Assembly: GCF_018502625.1 (NCBI RefSeq)
Contig: NZ_CP075566.1
Coordinates: 5,273,001 to 5,337,000 of the forward strand
DNA: 64,000 nucleotides
Reading direction: 5' to 3'
DNA from: Pseudomonas hormoni
GTDB lineage: Bacteria > Pseudomonadota > Gammaproteobacteria > Pseudomonadales > Pseudomonadaceae
The translations under genes and the position numbers were made by a program. The notes under the pieces were generated by a model. It had not been told where the DNA came from and searched no databases. It saw nothing but the letters and a program-made list of their open reading frames with translations. Shown here piece by piece: positions 17,700 to 28,199 of this stretch; positions within the stretch are counted from its first letter, which is position 1, and the number at the start of each line of letters is the position of its first letter.

Positions 17700-19369
17700 T
17701 ACCAGCTCCTGAATTTGGCGGGCGGGTTGTAGAGGCCACCGGACCACTCGACCAGATCAGCCACGCTTTTGGCGGCGAGCAATTCGCGGGTGGCGTCGGT
17801 GCGACGGATGCCGAGGTCTTCGGGCAAGGCGATCAGCCCTTCGCGACGCATGCGTGCGGTGTCTTTCGGGTTGTGGCGCAAGCCGATGACGGTCACGCCG
17901 GCGACGGCCGCGATCATCGCCTGGCGTTCTTCCAGCGAACGCGCCTTGTACAAATAGGCGATGCCTTCTTCGGTCAGCAGGTGGGTAACGTCGTCGCCGT
18001 AGACCATGATCGGCGCCAGCGGCATGCCGCTTTTCTTCGCCACTTCAATCGCGTCGAGGGTTTCGACGAAGGTCGGTTTGCCGCCCTCCTGGAAGGTCTC
18101 GACCATTTGCACCACGAGTTTTTTGCCACGTTCCAGCATTGGCTCGGGCACGTCGGTGTGGCGCATGTCGAGCCAGGCCGGGGTGCCGTGGCGGCGACCG
18201 CGCGGGTCGTGGCCCATGTTCGGCGCGCCACCGAAACCGGCCAGGCGTCCGCGGGTCACGGTGGAAGAATGGCCGTCGCCATCGACTTGCAGGGTCGCCC
18301 CGATGAACAGGTCGACCGCGTATTGCCCGGCCAGTTGGCTGAACATTCGGTTGGACCGCAGCGAGCCGTCGCGCCCGGTGAAGAACACGTCCGGCCGCGC
18401 GGCGATGTAGTTTTCCATACCCAGTTCGGTGCCGAAGCAATGCACGCTTTCGACCCAGCCGCTTTCGATGGCCGGGATCAGGGTTGGATGCGGATTGAGG
18501 GTCCAGTTGCGGCAGATCTTGCCTTTGAGGCCGAGGGATTCGCCGTAGGTCGGCAGGATCAGTTCGATGGCGGCGGTGTTGAAGCCGATGCCATGGTTGA
18601 GCGACTGGACGTTGTGTTTTTCGTAGATCCCGCGGATCGCCATCATCGCCATCAGCACATGCACAGGCTTGATGTGGCGTGGGTCGCGGGTGAACAGCGG
18701 TTCGATGTAGAACGGCTTGTCCGCCACTACGACGAAATCGACCCACGAGGCGGGGATGTCAACGCGTGGCAGGTCAGTGACGTCGTCCACCAACTGATTG
18801 ACCTGAACGATGACGATGCCGTCGCTGAAAGCCGCCGGTTCGATCAGCGCTGGCGTGTCTTCGGTGCTGGGGCCGGTGTAGATGTTGCCGGCGCGGTCGG
18901 CCATGAAACCGGCCGAGAGCACGACGTTGGGAATCAGGTCCACCACCAGCCGCGCATAAAGCTCGATGTAGGTGTGAATCGCGCCGATTTCCAGCAGGCC
19001 GTCTTCCAGCAACTGGCTGATGCGCAGGCTCTGGGTGCCGGCGAAGGAAAAGTCGAGCTTGCGGGCGATGCCGCGTTCAAACAGGTCCAGGTGTTCGGAG
19101 CGTCCGACGCTGGGCATGATCATGTGCAGGTCGTGGAGCTTTGTCGGATCGGCTTTTGCCAGTGAGCGGGAAAGGAAATCCGCCTGCTTCTGGTTGTTGC
19201 CCTCCAGCACCACACGGTCGCCGGGCAGGATTAATGCTTCGAGCGCCGCGACGATGTTGTCGGTGGGCAGGACCACACCGTCGGCCAGGCCCTTGACCAA
19301 CTCGAGACGCCGCAGCTTTTCGCTGCGCCGCCGCGTCCATCGCGAGTCGGGGGATATTGTTGTTGTCAT
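17699..19369 (-). CDS. mdcA: Malonate decarboxylase alpha subunit (acetyl-S-ACP:malonate ACP transferase)
   Basis: 556 residues. A CoA-transferase-like enzyme that swaps the acetyl group on the MdcC thiol for malonate, making malonyl-S-ACP and releasing acetate. Segments such as [20 protein letters not shown] and [20 protein letters not shown] are typical of the family. ATG at 19369 is preferred over the GTG two codons upstream because GTGGAG lies about 6 nt before it. First gene of mdcABCDEGH-madLM; the downstream genes through mdcH follow with 1-8 bp overlaps, so one transcript starting near 19400-19450 is likely. Confidence 0.95.
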   Translation of the reverse strand: MTTTISPDSRWTRRRSEKLRRLELVKGLADGVVLPTDNIVAALEALILPGDRVVLEGNNQKQADFLSRSLAKADPTKLHDLHMIMPSVGRSEHLDLFERGIARKLDFSFAGTQSLRISQLLEDGLLEIGAIHTYIELYARLVVDLIPNVVLSAGFMADRAGNIYTGPSTEDTPALIEPAAFSDGIVIVQVNQLVDDVTDLPRVDIPASWVDFVVVADKPFYIEPLFTRDPRHIKPVHVLMAMMAIRGIYEKHNVQSLNHGIGFNTAAIELILPTYGESLGLKGKICRNWTLNPHPTLIPAIESGWVESVHCFGTELGMENYIAARPDVFFTGRDGSLRSNRMFSQLAGQYAVDLFIGATLQVDGDGHSSTVTRGRLAGFGGAPNMGHDPRGRRHGTPAWLDMRHTDVPEPMLERGKKLVVQMVETFQEGGKPTFVETLDAIEVAKKSGMPLAPIMVYGDDVTHLLTEEGIAYLYKARSLEERQAMIAAVAGVTVIGLRHNPKDTARMRREGLIALPEDLGIRRTDATRELLAAKSVADLVEWSGGLYNPPAKFRSW

Positions 19370-19447
19370 GACCACTCCACGGGTTCGCTGTCGTGGGGGT
19401 CACCTTAGGAGTGTTGGGTGGGGGCATCAATCAAGCAGAGAGACGGA

Positions 19448-19468
19448 TCGTTACGGTCAGGGTAACGA
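19448..19468. promoter_or_regulatory. Predicted MdcR (LysR-type) binding site upstream of mdcA
   Basis: A perfect 7-bp dyad, TCGTTAC, then 7 bp, then GTAACGA. The core TTAC-N7-GTAA has exactly the T-N11-A form of LysR-type recognition sites. It lies about 79-99 bp upstream of the mdcA ATG, where an activator site would be expected. The assignment to MdcR is inference from location and form. Confidence 0.6.
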
Positions 19469-19479
19469 ACACCCCCCCT

Positions 19480-19613
19480 TGTGGCGAGGGAGCTTGCTCC
19501 CGCTCGGCTGCGAAGCAGTCGTAAAACTGCGCATGAGGTGTCTCTGAAGGAAACGGGTCGCCTGGATTGGGGCCGCTTCGCAACCCAGCGGGAGCAAGCT
19601 CCCTCGCCACAAG
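19480..19613. repeat. REP pair, family B, between mdcA and chpC
   Basis: Inverted arms GTGGCGAGGGAGCTTGCTCC (19482 on) and its complement (to about 19611) with a 90-bp spacer. It fills the gap between the mdc promoter region and the 3' end of chpC. Confidence 0.9.
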
Positions 19614-19619
19614 GGCCAG

Positions 19620-20075
19620 TCAGACTAGCCCGGCACTCACAAGCAACTCCTCCAGCGCCAACAAGTCCGGCACTTTGGCCACTTGATCACCCACTTGCAC
19701 CGCTGCCTGCTCCAGCGCGCACAACGGCACATCCACATAGCTCAACTGGCTATCAAGCTTGTACGACCGCGGAATCCCCTGCACCAGCAACGCAATAAAC
19801 TTCAGCTCCGGCCGCCCACCCAGCGCATTGAGAATCACAATCCGCGCCCGTTCGCCGATGACGATTTTCTGCCCGCAGGCCGACTCAAAACTCAGCAACG
19901 GAATCTGCCGCTCCCGCCACGTTACCCGTCCCAGATACCACGGCGGCGTATCCAGATCGAACGCCCCCGGCTGATAGTCGATCAGCTCTGCAACCGCGAC
20001 GTTGGGCAAAATGAGATTGCGGTCAGCCAGGGGCAGCAGCAGCCCGGTGAGGTTGCTGGAGCGGTGTTCAAACAT
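19620..20075 (-). CDS. chpC: CheW-like adaptor of the Chp system
   Basis: 151 residues with one CheW domain (GLLLPLADRNLILPNVAVAELIDY at its start, RVTWRERQIPLLSFE in the middle). CheW domains couple receptors to the histidine kinase. It overlaps the end of chpA by 8 bp and has GGAG 8 nt before the ATG at 20075. In P. aeruginosa, chpB (a CheB-like methylesterase) lies between chpA and chpC; here it is absent, so chpC directly follows chpA. Confidence 0.87.
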   Translation of the reverse strand: MFEHRSSNLTGLLLPLADRNLILPNVAVAELIDYQPGAFDLDTPPWYLGRVTWRERQIPLLSFESACGQKIVIGERARIVILNALGGRPELKFIALLVQGIPRSYKLDSQLSYVDVPLCALEQAAVQVGDQVAKVPDLLALEELLVSAGLV

Positions 20076-23000
20076 GGGTTTTGCTCCACAGCGCGATGCT
20101 TTCAAGCAGCACCGATTCCTGGTACGGCTTGCCGAGGTAGTCGTTGACGCCGATGGCCATGGCGCGGTCGCGGTGTTTCTGGCCGGTACGCGAGGTGATC
20201 ATGATGATCGGCAGATGCTGCAAACGCTCATCCGCACGCACTTGGGTCGCCACTTCGAAACCGTCCATGCGCGGCATTTCAATGTCCAGCAGCATCAGGT
20301 CCGGCATGTGCTCTTCGAGCAGCAACATGGCATCGACGCCATCCTTGGCCGTCAGTACGTTCATGCCGTGGCGTTCGAGCAAACGGCTGGTGACCTTGCG
20401 CACGGTGACCGAGTCGTCGACCACCATCACCAGCAACGGTTTGTGCGGCTCGGATTCTGCGTCCTGCCTCACCGGTTGTTGCGGCACCCGCGCCTGCATC
20501 GCGCGGATCGGTGCCAGCAAATCGAGAATCAGCACCACCCGACCATCGCCAAGGATCGTCGCCCCGGACAAACCCTGCACCGCCGCAAACTGCGGGCCTA
20601 GGCTTTTCACCACGATCTCCCGGGTGCCGGCCATGGCATCGACCTGCACCGCGATGTGCCGTTCGTTGCACTGCACCAGCAACACCGGCAGCGGCAGGCT
20701 TTGGCCCAACAGTTTCGGGCGGGGGCTGGTTTTCAGCAGTTCGCCGAGGTAGCACAGCTCATAGTCCTGCCCGGCGTATTTGTAGGTCGGCGGATCGAGC
20801 CGGTAATGCCCTTCGAGTTCGTTGGGCAGTACCCGCACGATGCCGTCGATGGTGTTCAGCGGAATCGCGTATTGATCATCAAAGCACTGCACCATCAGCG
20901 CCCGGTTGACCGACACGGTGAACGGCAGGCGAATGCGGAAATGCACGCCCTGCCCCGGCACAGAGTCGAGGCTCATGCTGCCGCCCAGTTGCCGAACCTC
21001 TTCATGGACCACATCCATGCCGACGCCGCGACCGGAAATCTGAGTGATTTTTTCGGCCGTGGAGAACCCCGGTTGCAGGATGAATTGCAGTACGTCGCGG
21101 TCGCTGATGTCGCTGTCCGGGGCCAGCAAGCCGCGCTTGATCGCCTTGCGCCGCACCGCGTCCAGCGGCACGCCGGCGCCGTCGTCGCGGATGTCGAAAA
21201 TGATGTCGCCGCCCTCGCGGGACAGGTCGAGGGTGATCCGCCCCTGCGCCGGTTTACCTGCCGCGATACGCACTTCTGCCGATTCCAGGCCATGGTCGAC
21301 GGCGTTGCGCAGCATGTGTTCCAGCGGTGCGGCCATGCGTTCGAGGACATTGCGGTCCATCTCGCCTTCGGCGTTGCCGACGATGAATTCCACGTCCTTG
21401 CCCAATTCGCTGGAGACCTGACGGACGATGCGTTTCAAGCGCGGCAACATCCGCTCGAACGGCACCATGCGCGTGCGCATCAGGCCTTCCTGCAATTCGG
21501 TGTTGATGCGGCCCTGCTGTTGCAGCAGGTTCTCCGCGTCCTGGTTGCGCCGGTCGAGGGTTTCCTTGAGGTCGAGCAAGTCAGAGGCGGATTCGAACAG
21601 CGCCCGCGACAGTTGCTGCAACTGCGAGTGGCGATCCATCTCCAGCGGGTCGAATTCTTCGTAGCCCGAACGCTCGGCGTCGACTTGCTGACGGCTGAGA
21701 ATCCGCCCCTGGGTTTCGGTATCGAGCCGGCGCAATTGATCACGCATGCGCTCGATGGTGGTTTCCATTTCGTTCAACGCCACGCGCGCGTCGTTGACCT
21801 GCTGTTCGATGCGGCCACGGAAGATCGAGGTTTCCCCGGCCAGGTTGACCAGGTCGTCGAGCAGTTCTGCCGAGACCTTGACCATGTCGGCACCGGCATC
21901 GACTTGTGGCGCAAGCGGCTCGACCTTGGGTGCAACCGGTGCGGCAACCGGCGCTTCCAGCACCTCCGGATGACTGAAATTGCGGATCGCGTCGATCAAT
22001 TGATCGGCCGGCGGCAACGGTTGACCGGCGCGGGTGGCGTCGAGCATTTGCGCCAGTCGGTCATGGCTGCTTTGCAACAGCCCGAACAGCGCTGCCGTCG
22101 GTTTCAGCGTACCGGCGGACAAGCCTTCGTAGAGAAATTCCAGCTCATGGGCGAGGTCGCCGATCGGGCCGATTTCGACCATCCGCGCACCGCCCTTGAG
22201 CGTGTGCAGATCGCGCAGCAGGGTTTCCATTTCCTGACGATTGGAAGGTTCGGCCTGCCAGCGCACCAGCGCCGCACCAGAGTTTTCGATGATGTCGAAA
22301 CCTTCCTCGAGGAAGATTTCCAGCAGCTCCGGATCATGCCCCGGCGAATCCTCGGCCCGTGCAGCCTCGACGGCTTCAGGCGCGATGGCATTGCCTTGGC
22401 GGAACTCGCGAATGGCTTCGATCAGCTCACCCGGATCACCCAGCGGTTTCTGGTTCTGTAATTGGTCAAGCAACTGAGCCAGTCGGTCATGGCTTTGTTG
22501 CAGCAGCTGCGCCAACACATCGCTGTGGCTGTAACGGCGGTCGACAAGTCCTTCGTAGAGGCTTTCCAGCTCATGGGCCAGGTCACCGACCGGCTCGACC
22601 TCGGCCATCCGCGCACCACCCTTGAGCGTGTGCAAATCCCGCTGCAACGACAACAGCGGCGCGGCGTTTTCCGGGTCATTCAGCCAGCGCTGCAAGGCCT
22701 GGCCGGCGCTTTCGAGGATGTCCACCGCCTCTTCGAGGAAGATCGATACGATCTCGTCGTCCAGCTCACGATCCCTTGTGGGAGCGAGCCTGCTCGCGAT
22801 GGATTCATAGGCGCCGCTTTTATCCTGCGATAATGCGTCATCGTTGACGTCCATCGCGAGCAGGCTCGCTCCCACAGGGGGTAGCGTGCGCTCAAGTTCG
22901 GCGGTGGCGTCGCCCAGTTCGCGAATGCTCAGGGTGCGGCTGCCGTCACTGCGAATCAGGCCCATGGCCGCCGGGTCGAGGCTCTCATCAAGCAAGCCGC

Positions 23001-26000
23001 GCAAGGCCCGGATGCGCTCCGGTTGCGGGCTGACTTCCTGACCGGCAGCCAGTTCGTCGAGCATGTTGATCAGCGCTTCGTGAGCACTTTGCGCCTCGTG
23101 GAAAAACCGGTCACTGACGGCAAGACTGCTTTCTTCCACCGCGCCATAAAGATCCAGCAAGGCTTCGCACAACTCATCCACCGGATGCAGATCCGCCAGG
23201 TGTGCCCCTTCGCCAAGCGTGGTCAATTCGTCCAGCAGCGCACTGAGTTCCTGACGTTCGCCGGGATGTTGCTGCCAGCGCTGCAACAGGCTTTCGGCAT
23301 CCAGCAGGATGTCCATGCCCTGGGCCAGGAAGTTGTTGATCAACTGCGGATCGCGCTTGGTTCGAAGTGCCGCGCTCGGCGTGCTCAACAGCGCTTCCAA
23401 ACGCTCGGTGAGCTGCGCCTGGGTTCTCTCGATCAATGAACGGGCGCCGGGAATCTCGGCCAGCGGATCGACCTTGAGCTGACGCAGCCCGACGCGGAAC
23501 ACGCCTTCGGCTTCCAGCAGCAGTTCGACCTCGTCGAGGTCCAGGGCGATCAGGTGGGCCTTGTACTCACGGGCAAGGTGATCCAGCGGTGTCGCCAGCT
23601 CTGCGATAGGCAAGACGCCGGCCATCGAGGCGCTGCCCTTGAGGGTGTGCAGCGCCCGCTGCAACTCGTCGCTGGCCTGCAACGGCACATGTTCGGCGGC
23701 CTGTTCGAGGAAGCGGTTGAGGCTGGCCAGATGGGTTTCGGCTTCGTTGCGGAAAATCTCCAGCAACAACGGATCGAGGGCCGCGACGTCCTGCACGTCT
23801 TCATCGGACAAAGGCTCGTCACCCTTGGCGAGGGCATGGGCGCGTGCGGCCAATTGGTCAACATCGTTGCGCTGACGCTGTGCATTGTCGGCAAATTCAG
23901 CCACCAGCTCCGGCAGCAGGTTCAGCACGTCGCCGAGCAGTTGTTGCACGGCCTGGCCGGGCTCAACGCTGTGTTCCAACACGCGGTTGAGCAGGTTTTC
24001 CACGGTCCACGCCAATTCACCCAGGACCAAGGCGCGAACCATGCGGCCACTGCCCTTGAGCGTGTGGAAGGCCCGGCGCAATTCGCTCAAGGCCGCCGTG
24101 TTATCGGGATAAGCCAACCAGCGCGGCAGGTACTCGCGAAGGATGTCCAGGACTTCATCGGTTTCTTCAAGGAAGACTTCGCGCAGCTCGTCGTCCACCG
24201 GCGCCTCGTCCACCGGTGGCGGCAACAGGCTGCCCGGCGTGTTCAGCGCGGGCGGGTTAACGGCAGAGACCGGATTGGCCAGTACATCCGCCAGGGTCTG
24301 TACGACCTCCGGATCGTCCAGTTCCTGCTGGCCCTGCATGACCTGCGCTTCACTCGGGGTGAGCACGTCTTCAAGCACCGGCACATTGTGTTCGCTGGGG
24401 AAAAAACCGAGTGATGCCAGGCTTTTTTCCGCGACGTCGAGCAGCTGTTCGCCGGCTGCTTCGGGATCGTCGCTGAGGCGCTCAAGGTAATACTCGATGC
24501 TGGTGATGACGTCGGCCAGGCTGTCCAGTTCCTGCCAGCCAGGCTGGTCCGGGTCCAGCAGTAAATGCTCGCGGATGAAGTGGTTGCAGGCGTCGATCAG
24601 ACTCGCGGCCCGGCTCAGCGGAATCATCGCCAGCGCACCGCGCACCTGGGTCAGCAAGGCCGGCAAGGGTTGCAAATGCTGGCGGTCCCAATCGGCGTCG
24701 ATGTAATCGACAATCATGTCCTTGGCCTGTTGCAGGCAGATGCGCGCTTCCTTGATCACGATCTGATGGATCTGCGTCAGGTCGGTGGTCGGCAGGCGGC
24801 TGTCTTCCTGGCTTTCCGGTTCGACGGTGCCAACCATGCCGGCCAGCGTCGCCTCGACGTAGAGCAAGGCCCCGGCGACGTCCATGAGGATCGCGTCGTT
24901 GGGTTCGCGCTGGCCCTGGGCGAGACTCAGCACCACCGCCAGTTGATCGATGATGACCTTGCGCGGCTGGCCGAAACCGAGCACCGCCAGGGTGTCGGCG
25001 ATCTGTCGCAGCGGCGCGAGCAGGCTTTCGAGGTCCGAGGAGTGTTGACGGTCGCTGCGCACGAACAGGTCCAGGCGTTCCTTGACCCGCACCAGTTCCT
25101 CGCACAGCGCCGCCAGTACCGAGCGCATGGCATCGCGGTCAGGACCGGCCAGCCGCGCCCGTTCTTCGTCGACCATCGCGCTGTCAGGCAGCGCGTCGTC
25201 CAATCCGTAGCGATCTTTCATGGTCAGCATCTGCCCGGTGGGGTGTTCGGCCTTGGCAATGTAGAACAGCAAACTCTTGAGCAACTCCGGCGGTGCCGGC
25301 TGATTGATCGCGGACATGCCCTGTTCGAGCAGGCGCTTGAGCTCTTTGTCGGCGTCCTTGAACAGGCTGCGCAGGGCCGGGCTGTTGGCGATCGAACCGC
25401 CGCGCATGCCTTCGACCAGCGCCGAAGCGACTTGCCACAACGGGCTCAGGGGCGCGTTGCCACACAGCCCTTCGAGGCGGGAGAACACCTTGGTCAGGAA
25501 ACCGAGGTGGGTGTCGTCATCTTGCTCGCGCAGCAACCCGACCAAGGCCATCTGCAACATCTGGCGCAATTTGCGCAGCATGTTCGGCAGGTCCGCCGGT
25601 TCGAGCAGCGCCAGTGATTCTTCATTCAGCGGAGGCAGGTCCGGTAATTGCGGGGTGAACAGGCTGGTTTCCGACAACAGGCTTTCGCCACGGGCGCTGC
25701 GCAGATCGTTGATCAACGGCAACACCACCAGTGGAAAGTCGCGGCGTGCGCCTTGTACGCGGTCGAGGTAGGCCGGCAACTGACCGATCGCTTGCAGCAA
25801 CAGGTGAATAGCCTCGTCGCGATGGCTGACACGGTTCTGCTGCAAGGCAGCGGTCAGTTTCTCCATTTCTTCGGCGAGCAGTGCCGCGCCGTAAAACTCG
25901 ACCATCTGCAAACTGCCGTGAACCTGATGGATGCACGCCAGGCATTCACTGAGGGCGTGCGTCGCCTGAGGGTCATCAAGCAACGTTTCAATCGCCTGGT

Positions 26001-26073
26001 GAGCCACTTTCAGCGTTTCGGCAATCTCGCCTTTGACCCACTCCAGGGCCACATAGTCGTGCCGATCACCCAT
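20068..26073 (-). CDS. chpA: ChpA: multi-Hpt hybrid histidine kinase of the twitching chemosensory system
   Basis: 2001 residues starting MGDRHDYVALEWVKGEIAE as in P. aeruginosa ChpA, at ATG 26073 (GGAG just upstream). Canonical Hpt motifs HTLKG have their His at about 670, 809, 1148 and 1290. A degenerate N-terminal Hpt-like segment reads HQVHGSLQMVEF. Then follow the CheA dimerisation domain, the HATPase domain (N box MLRNAVDHGL, G boxes DIRDDGAGV and GRGVGMDVV), a CheW domain, and a C-terminal receiver with Asp1930 in LLDIEMP. P. aeruginosa ChpA is about 2,470 residues with eight phosphotransfer-type modules, so this ortholog is shorter. A REP pair lies inside the coding sequence between the second and third Hpt modules (residues about 1065-1100) without breaking the frame. 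Confidence 0.94.
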   Translation of the reverse strand: MGDRHDYVALEWVKGEIAETLKVAHQAIETLLDDPQATHALSECLACIHQVHGSLQMVEFYGAALLAEEMEKLTAALQQNRVSHRDEAIHLLLQAIGQLPAYLDRVQGARRDFPLVVLPLINDLRSARGESLLSETSLFTPQLPDLPPLNEESLALLEPADLPNMLRKLRQMLQMALVGLLREQDDDTHLGFLTKVFSRLEGLCGNAPLSPLWQVASALVEGMRGGSIANSPALRSLFKDADKELKRLLEQGMSAINQPAPPELLKSLLFYIAKAEHPTGQMLTMKDRYGLDDALPDSAMVDEERARLAGPDRDAMRSVLAALCEELVRVKERLDLFVRSDRQHSSDLESLLAPLRQIADTLAVLGFGQPRKVIIDQLAVVLSLAQGQREPNDAILMDVAGALLYVEATLAGMVGTVEPESQEDSRLPTTDLTQIHQIVIKEARICLQQAKDMIVDYIDADWDRQHLQPLPALLTQVRGALAMIPLSRAASLIDACNHFIREHLLLDPDQPGWQELDSLADVITSIEYYLERLSDDPEAAGEQLLDVAEKSLASLGFFPSEHNVPVLEDVLTPSEAQVMQGQQELDDPEVVQTLADVLANPVSAVNPPALNTPGSLLPPPVDEAPVDDELREVFLEETDEVLDILREYLPRWLAYPDNTAALSELRRAFHTLKGSGRMVRALVLGELAWTVENLLNRVLEHSVEPGQAVQQLLGDVLNLLPELVAEFADNAQRQRNDVDQLAARAHALAKGDEPLSDEDVQDVAALDPLLLEIFRNEAETHLASLNRFLEQAAEHVPLQASDELQRALHTLKGSASMAGVLPIAELATPLDHLAREYKAHLIALDLDEVELLLEAEGVFRVGLRQLKVDPLAEIPGARSLIERTQAQLTERLEALLSTPSAALRTKRDPQLINNFLAQGMDILLDAESLLQRWQQHPGERQELSALLDELTTLGEGAHLADLHPVDELCEALLDLYGAVEESSLAVSDRFFHEAQSAHEALINMLDELAAGQEVSPQPERIRALRGLLDESLDPAAMGLIRSDGSRTLSIRELGDATAELERTLPPVGASLLAMDVNDDALSQDKSGAYESIASRLAPTRDRELDDEIVSIFLEEAVDILESAGQALQRWLNDPENAAPLLSLQRDLHTLKGGARMAEVEPVGDLAHELESLYEGLVDRRYSHSDVLAQLLQQSHDRLAQLLDQLQNQKPLGDPGELIEAIREFRQGNAIAPEAVEAARAEDSPGHDPELLEIFLEEGFDIIENSGAALVRWQAEPSNRQEMETLLRDLHTLKGGARMVEIGPIGDLAHELEFLYEGLSAGTLKPTAALFGLLQSSHDRLAQMLDATRAGQPLPPADQLIDAIRNFSHPEVLEAPVAAPVAPKVEPLAPQVDAGADMVKVSAELLDDLVNLAGETSIFRGRIEQQVNDARVALNEMETTIERMRDQLRRLDTETQGRILSRQQVDAERSGYEEFDPLEMDRHSQLQQLSRALFESASDLLDLKETLDRRNQDAENLLQQQGRINTELQEGLMRTRMVPFERMLPRLKRIVRQVSSELGKDVEFIVGNAEGEMDRNVLERMAAPLEHMLRNAVDHGLESAEVRIAAGKPAQGRITLDLSREGGDIIFDIRDDGAGVPLDAVRRKAIKRGLLAPDSDISDRDVLQFILQPGFSTAEKITQISGRGVGMDVVHEEVRQLGGSMSLDSVPGQGVHFRIRLPFTVSVNRALMVQCFDDQYAIPLNTIDGIVRVLPNELEGHYRLDPPTYKYAGQDYELCYLGELLKTSPRPKLLGQSLPLPVLLVQCNERHIAVQVDAMAGTREIVVKSLGPQFAAVQGLSGATILGDGRVVLILDLLAPIRAMQARVPQQPVRQDAESEPHKPLLVMVVDDSVTVRKVTSRLLERHGMNVLTAKDGVDAMLLLEEHMPDLMLLDIEMPRMDGFEVATQVRADERLQHLPIIMITSRTGQKHRDRAMAIGVNDYLGKPYQESVLLESIALWSKTHV
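22775..22880. repeat. REP pair (family A) inside the chpA coding sequence
   Basis: Arms TTGTGGGAGCGAGCCTGCTC (22776 on, to 22802) and the complement at 22850-22878, with a 47-bp spacer: the same paired structure as the intergenic copies at 4270 and 29926. It is translated as part of ChpA, giving PPVGASLLAM on one side and SIASRLAPTR on the other. These peptides also appear in chance frames over the intergenic REPs, which confirms that the segment is repeat-derived. It falls in the linker before the third canonical Hpt module. Confidence 0.95.
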
Positions 26074-26110
26074 AACTGCTCCGTTCATCGTTCGAACGCC
26101 CGTGGGCACT

Positions 26111-28168
26111 TCACACTTTATCCACAGTTTGCGCCTTGGCGGCCGGCAAGGTGAAACCGGACACCGAGCGCCGCAACTGGCTGGCCATCTTCGCCAGGTT
26201 GCCGATGCTCTCGGCAGTGGCCGTGGAGCCGGACGACGTTTGCGTGGTGATCTGCTGGATCACGTTCATCGTCAGGGAAATCTGCCCGGCCGAAGAGGTT
26301 TGTTGCTGGGCGGCGTTGGAGATGCTCTGGATCAGCGCCGCGAGGGTTTTCGATACGCCTTCGATTTCTTCCAGGGCCACACCGGCATCCTGCGCCAGAC
26401 GCGCGCCACGCACCACTTCGGTGGTGGTCTGCTCCATGGAAATCACCGCTTCGTTGGTATCGGCCTGGATCGCCCGCACCAGGGTTTCGATCTGCCGGGT
26501 CGCGGCGGACGAGCGTTCGGCCAGCCGTTGGACTTCATCGGCCACCACCGCAAAACCGCGCCCGGCGTCACCGGCCATGGAGGCCTGGATCGCGGCGTTG
26601 AGCGCGAGGATGTTGGTCTGGTCGGCAATGTCATCAATGAGGCTGACAATGTCGCCGATTTCCTGCGAAGACTCACCCAGGCGCTTGATGCGTTTGGCGG
26701 TGTCCTGAATCTGCTCGCGAATATTGTCCATGCCGTGGATGGTGTTGTGCACCACCTCGTTGCCCTTGTTGGCGATTTCCACGGAGCGCTCGGCGACTGC
26801 CGAAGATTCGGCGGCGTTGGCCGAGACCTGATCGATGGACTGCGCCATGTCGTTGATCGCGGTGGAGGCTTCGCTGATCTGTTGCGCCTGATGTTCCGAG
26901 GCCTGCGCCAGGTGCATGGCGGTGGCCTGGGTTTCCTGCACGGCGGCAGCGACCTGGCCAGCGGTGAGGTTGATCGTTGCCACCAGATCGCGCAGCTGAT
27001 CCACGGAATAGTTGATCGAATCGGCGATGGTCCCGGTGAAGTCTTCGGTCACCGACGCCGTCACGGTCAGGTCGCCGTCGGCCAAGTCTTCGATTTCGTC
27101 GAGCAGGCGCATGATCGCATTCTGGTTGCGTTCGTTCTTTTCAGCGGTTTCACGCAACTGGCGATTGGTTTCGCGGACCATCACCAGGCCAATGAGGATG
27201 ATCGACATCAGCGCCGCCAGACCCAACACGTAGCCGCCAATAGTGTCCGTATCGCGCCCGCCCGCAAGGTTTTCGAACCCGGTGGCCAGGTGCGAGGCTT
27301 CATCGAGCAGGGTTTGCGACAAGGTGAAAATGTTGGTCGCCGATTCGCGGACCTTGAACAGCTCCGGTGAGGTTTCGAGGATTTCATCCACCGAACCGGA
27401 GACGAATTCGAACAGCTCGGAAATCTCGACCAATCGGGCGCGGGCATCGTGGTCTTCGACCTGGCTGACTTTCAGCGCTGGATTGCCCTGGAGCATGCCA
27501 GTGAGCACCTGGCCGAAACGCGCGGCGTCGCGACCAAAAGCGTCGGCGGCCTGTTGCGAACTTTCGTCACCGGACAGCACGGTGTTGACTGCACCGAGTA
27601 TCCGCTCGGCCAACAGCGACTGACGCTGGGCCATCGCGACCTGAGCGGCCGGCGCACCGCGTTGCAGAAGGATTTCGACGACTTTTTCGTACTCGACCTG
27701 CAATTGCGGCACGGTTTCAGCGAGGGTGGCGGCGACTTGATGCAGCGACAACACCGTCTGTTCGCTGGACAGAATGGCGTCGGTGTTTTTCAGCAGGCGT
27801 TCCCAGTCCATTTGCACGGCGCGCATTTCCGGGCGCACGGTGGACGGGGCTGGCGGCAGGCCGGTGGAAGGGTCGCCTTTCTTCAGATAACCCCAGCGCT
27901 GGGCGAAATCGTTGCGCGCATCGCTGAGCAACTTGAACGCGGCAGCCTTGCCGGCGGCGGCTTCGGTGGCGTTCTTGGCAATACGCTGGGACAGCACGCG
28001 CAGCTCGCCGGCGTGGCCGATGTACTGTTTATCGTACGTGGCTTGAGTGTTGAGGTAAGCGAAGTTGGCGAACAGCAGCATGATGAAAACAATCAACGCG
28101 ATGAACAGCGCGATGATCTGCGACCGGCTGCGCGACCCTTCTGGCTTGCCTGTTTTTGCTTTTATCAT
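26111..28168 (-). CDS. pilJ: PilJ: methyl-accepting chemotaxis protein of the twitching system
   Basis: 685 residues. TM1 is at about 18-40 ([21 protein letters not shown]), then a periplasmic region with PilJ-type helical modules, TM2 near 310-335 ([18 protein letters not shown]), a HAMP domain and the MCP signalling domain. The hairpin tip reads [20 protein letters not shown], the strongly conserved receptor tip that contacts CheA/CheW. Its stop is 37 bp before the chpA start. In P. aeruginosa PilJ senses surface contact through pilin. The adjacent pilK methyltransferase gene of P. aeruginosa is absent. Confidence 0.95.
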   Translation of the reverse strand: MIKAKTGKPEGSRSRSQIIALFIALIVFIMLLFANFAYLNTQATYDKQYIGHAGELRVLSQRIAKNATEAAAGKAAAFKLLSDARNDFAQRWGYLKKGDPSTGLPPAPSTVRPEMRAVQMDWERLLKNTDAILSSEQTVLSLHQVAATLAETVPQLQVEYEKVVEILLQRGAPAAQVAMAQRQSLLAERILGAVNTVLSGDESSQQAADAFGRDAARFGQVLTGMLQGNPALKVSQVEDHDARARLVEISELFEFVSGSVDEILETSPELFKVRESATNIFTLSQTLLDEASHLATGFENLAGGRDTDTIGGYVLGLAALMSIILIGLVMVRETNRQLRETAEKNERNQNAIMRLLDEIEDLADGDLTVTASVTEDFTGTIADSINYSVDQLRDLVATINLTAGQVAAAVQETQATAMHLAQASEHQAQQISEASTAINDMAQSIDQVSANAAESSAVAERSVEIANKGNEVVHNTIHGMDNIREQIQDTAKRIKRLGESSQEIGDIVSLIDDIADQTNILALNAAIQASMAGDAGRGFAVVADEVQRLAERSSAATRQIETLVRAIQADTNEAVISMEQTTTEVVRGARLAQDAGVALEEIEGVSKTLAALIQSISNAAQQQTSSAGQISLTMNVIQQITTQTSSGSTATAESIGNLAKMASQLRRSVSGFTLPAAKAQTVDKV

Positions 28169-28199
28169 CGGTCCTCGCCTGTCCTGCCCAATTCAACCC

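Noticed and set aside
20656..22461. 601-codon open frame on the plus strand
   Set aside because: Antisense to chpA, whose strand carries clear kinase and CheW motifs.
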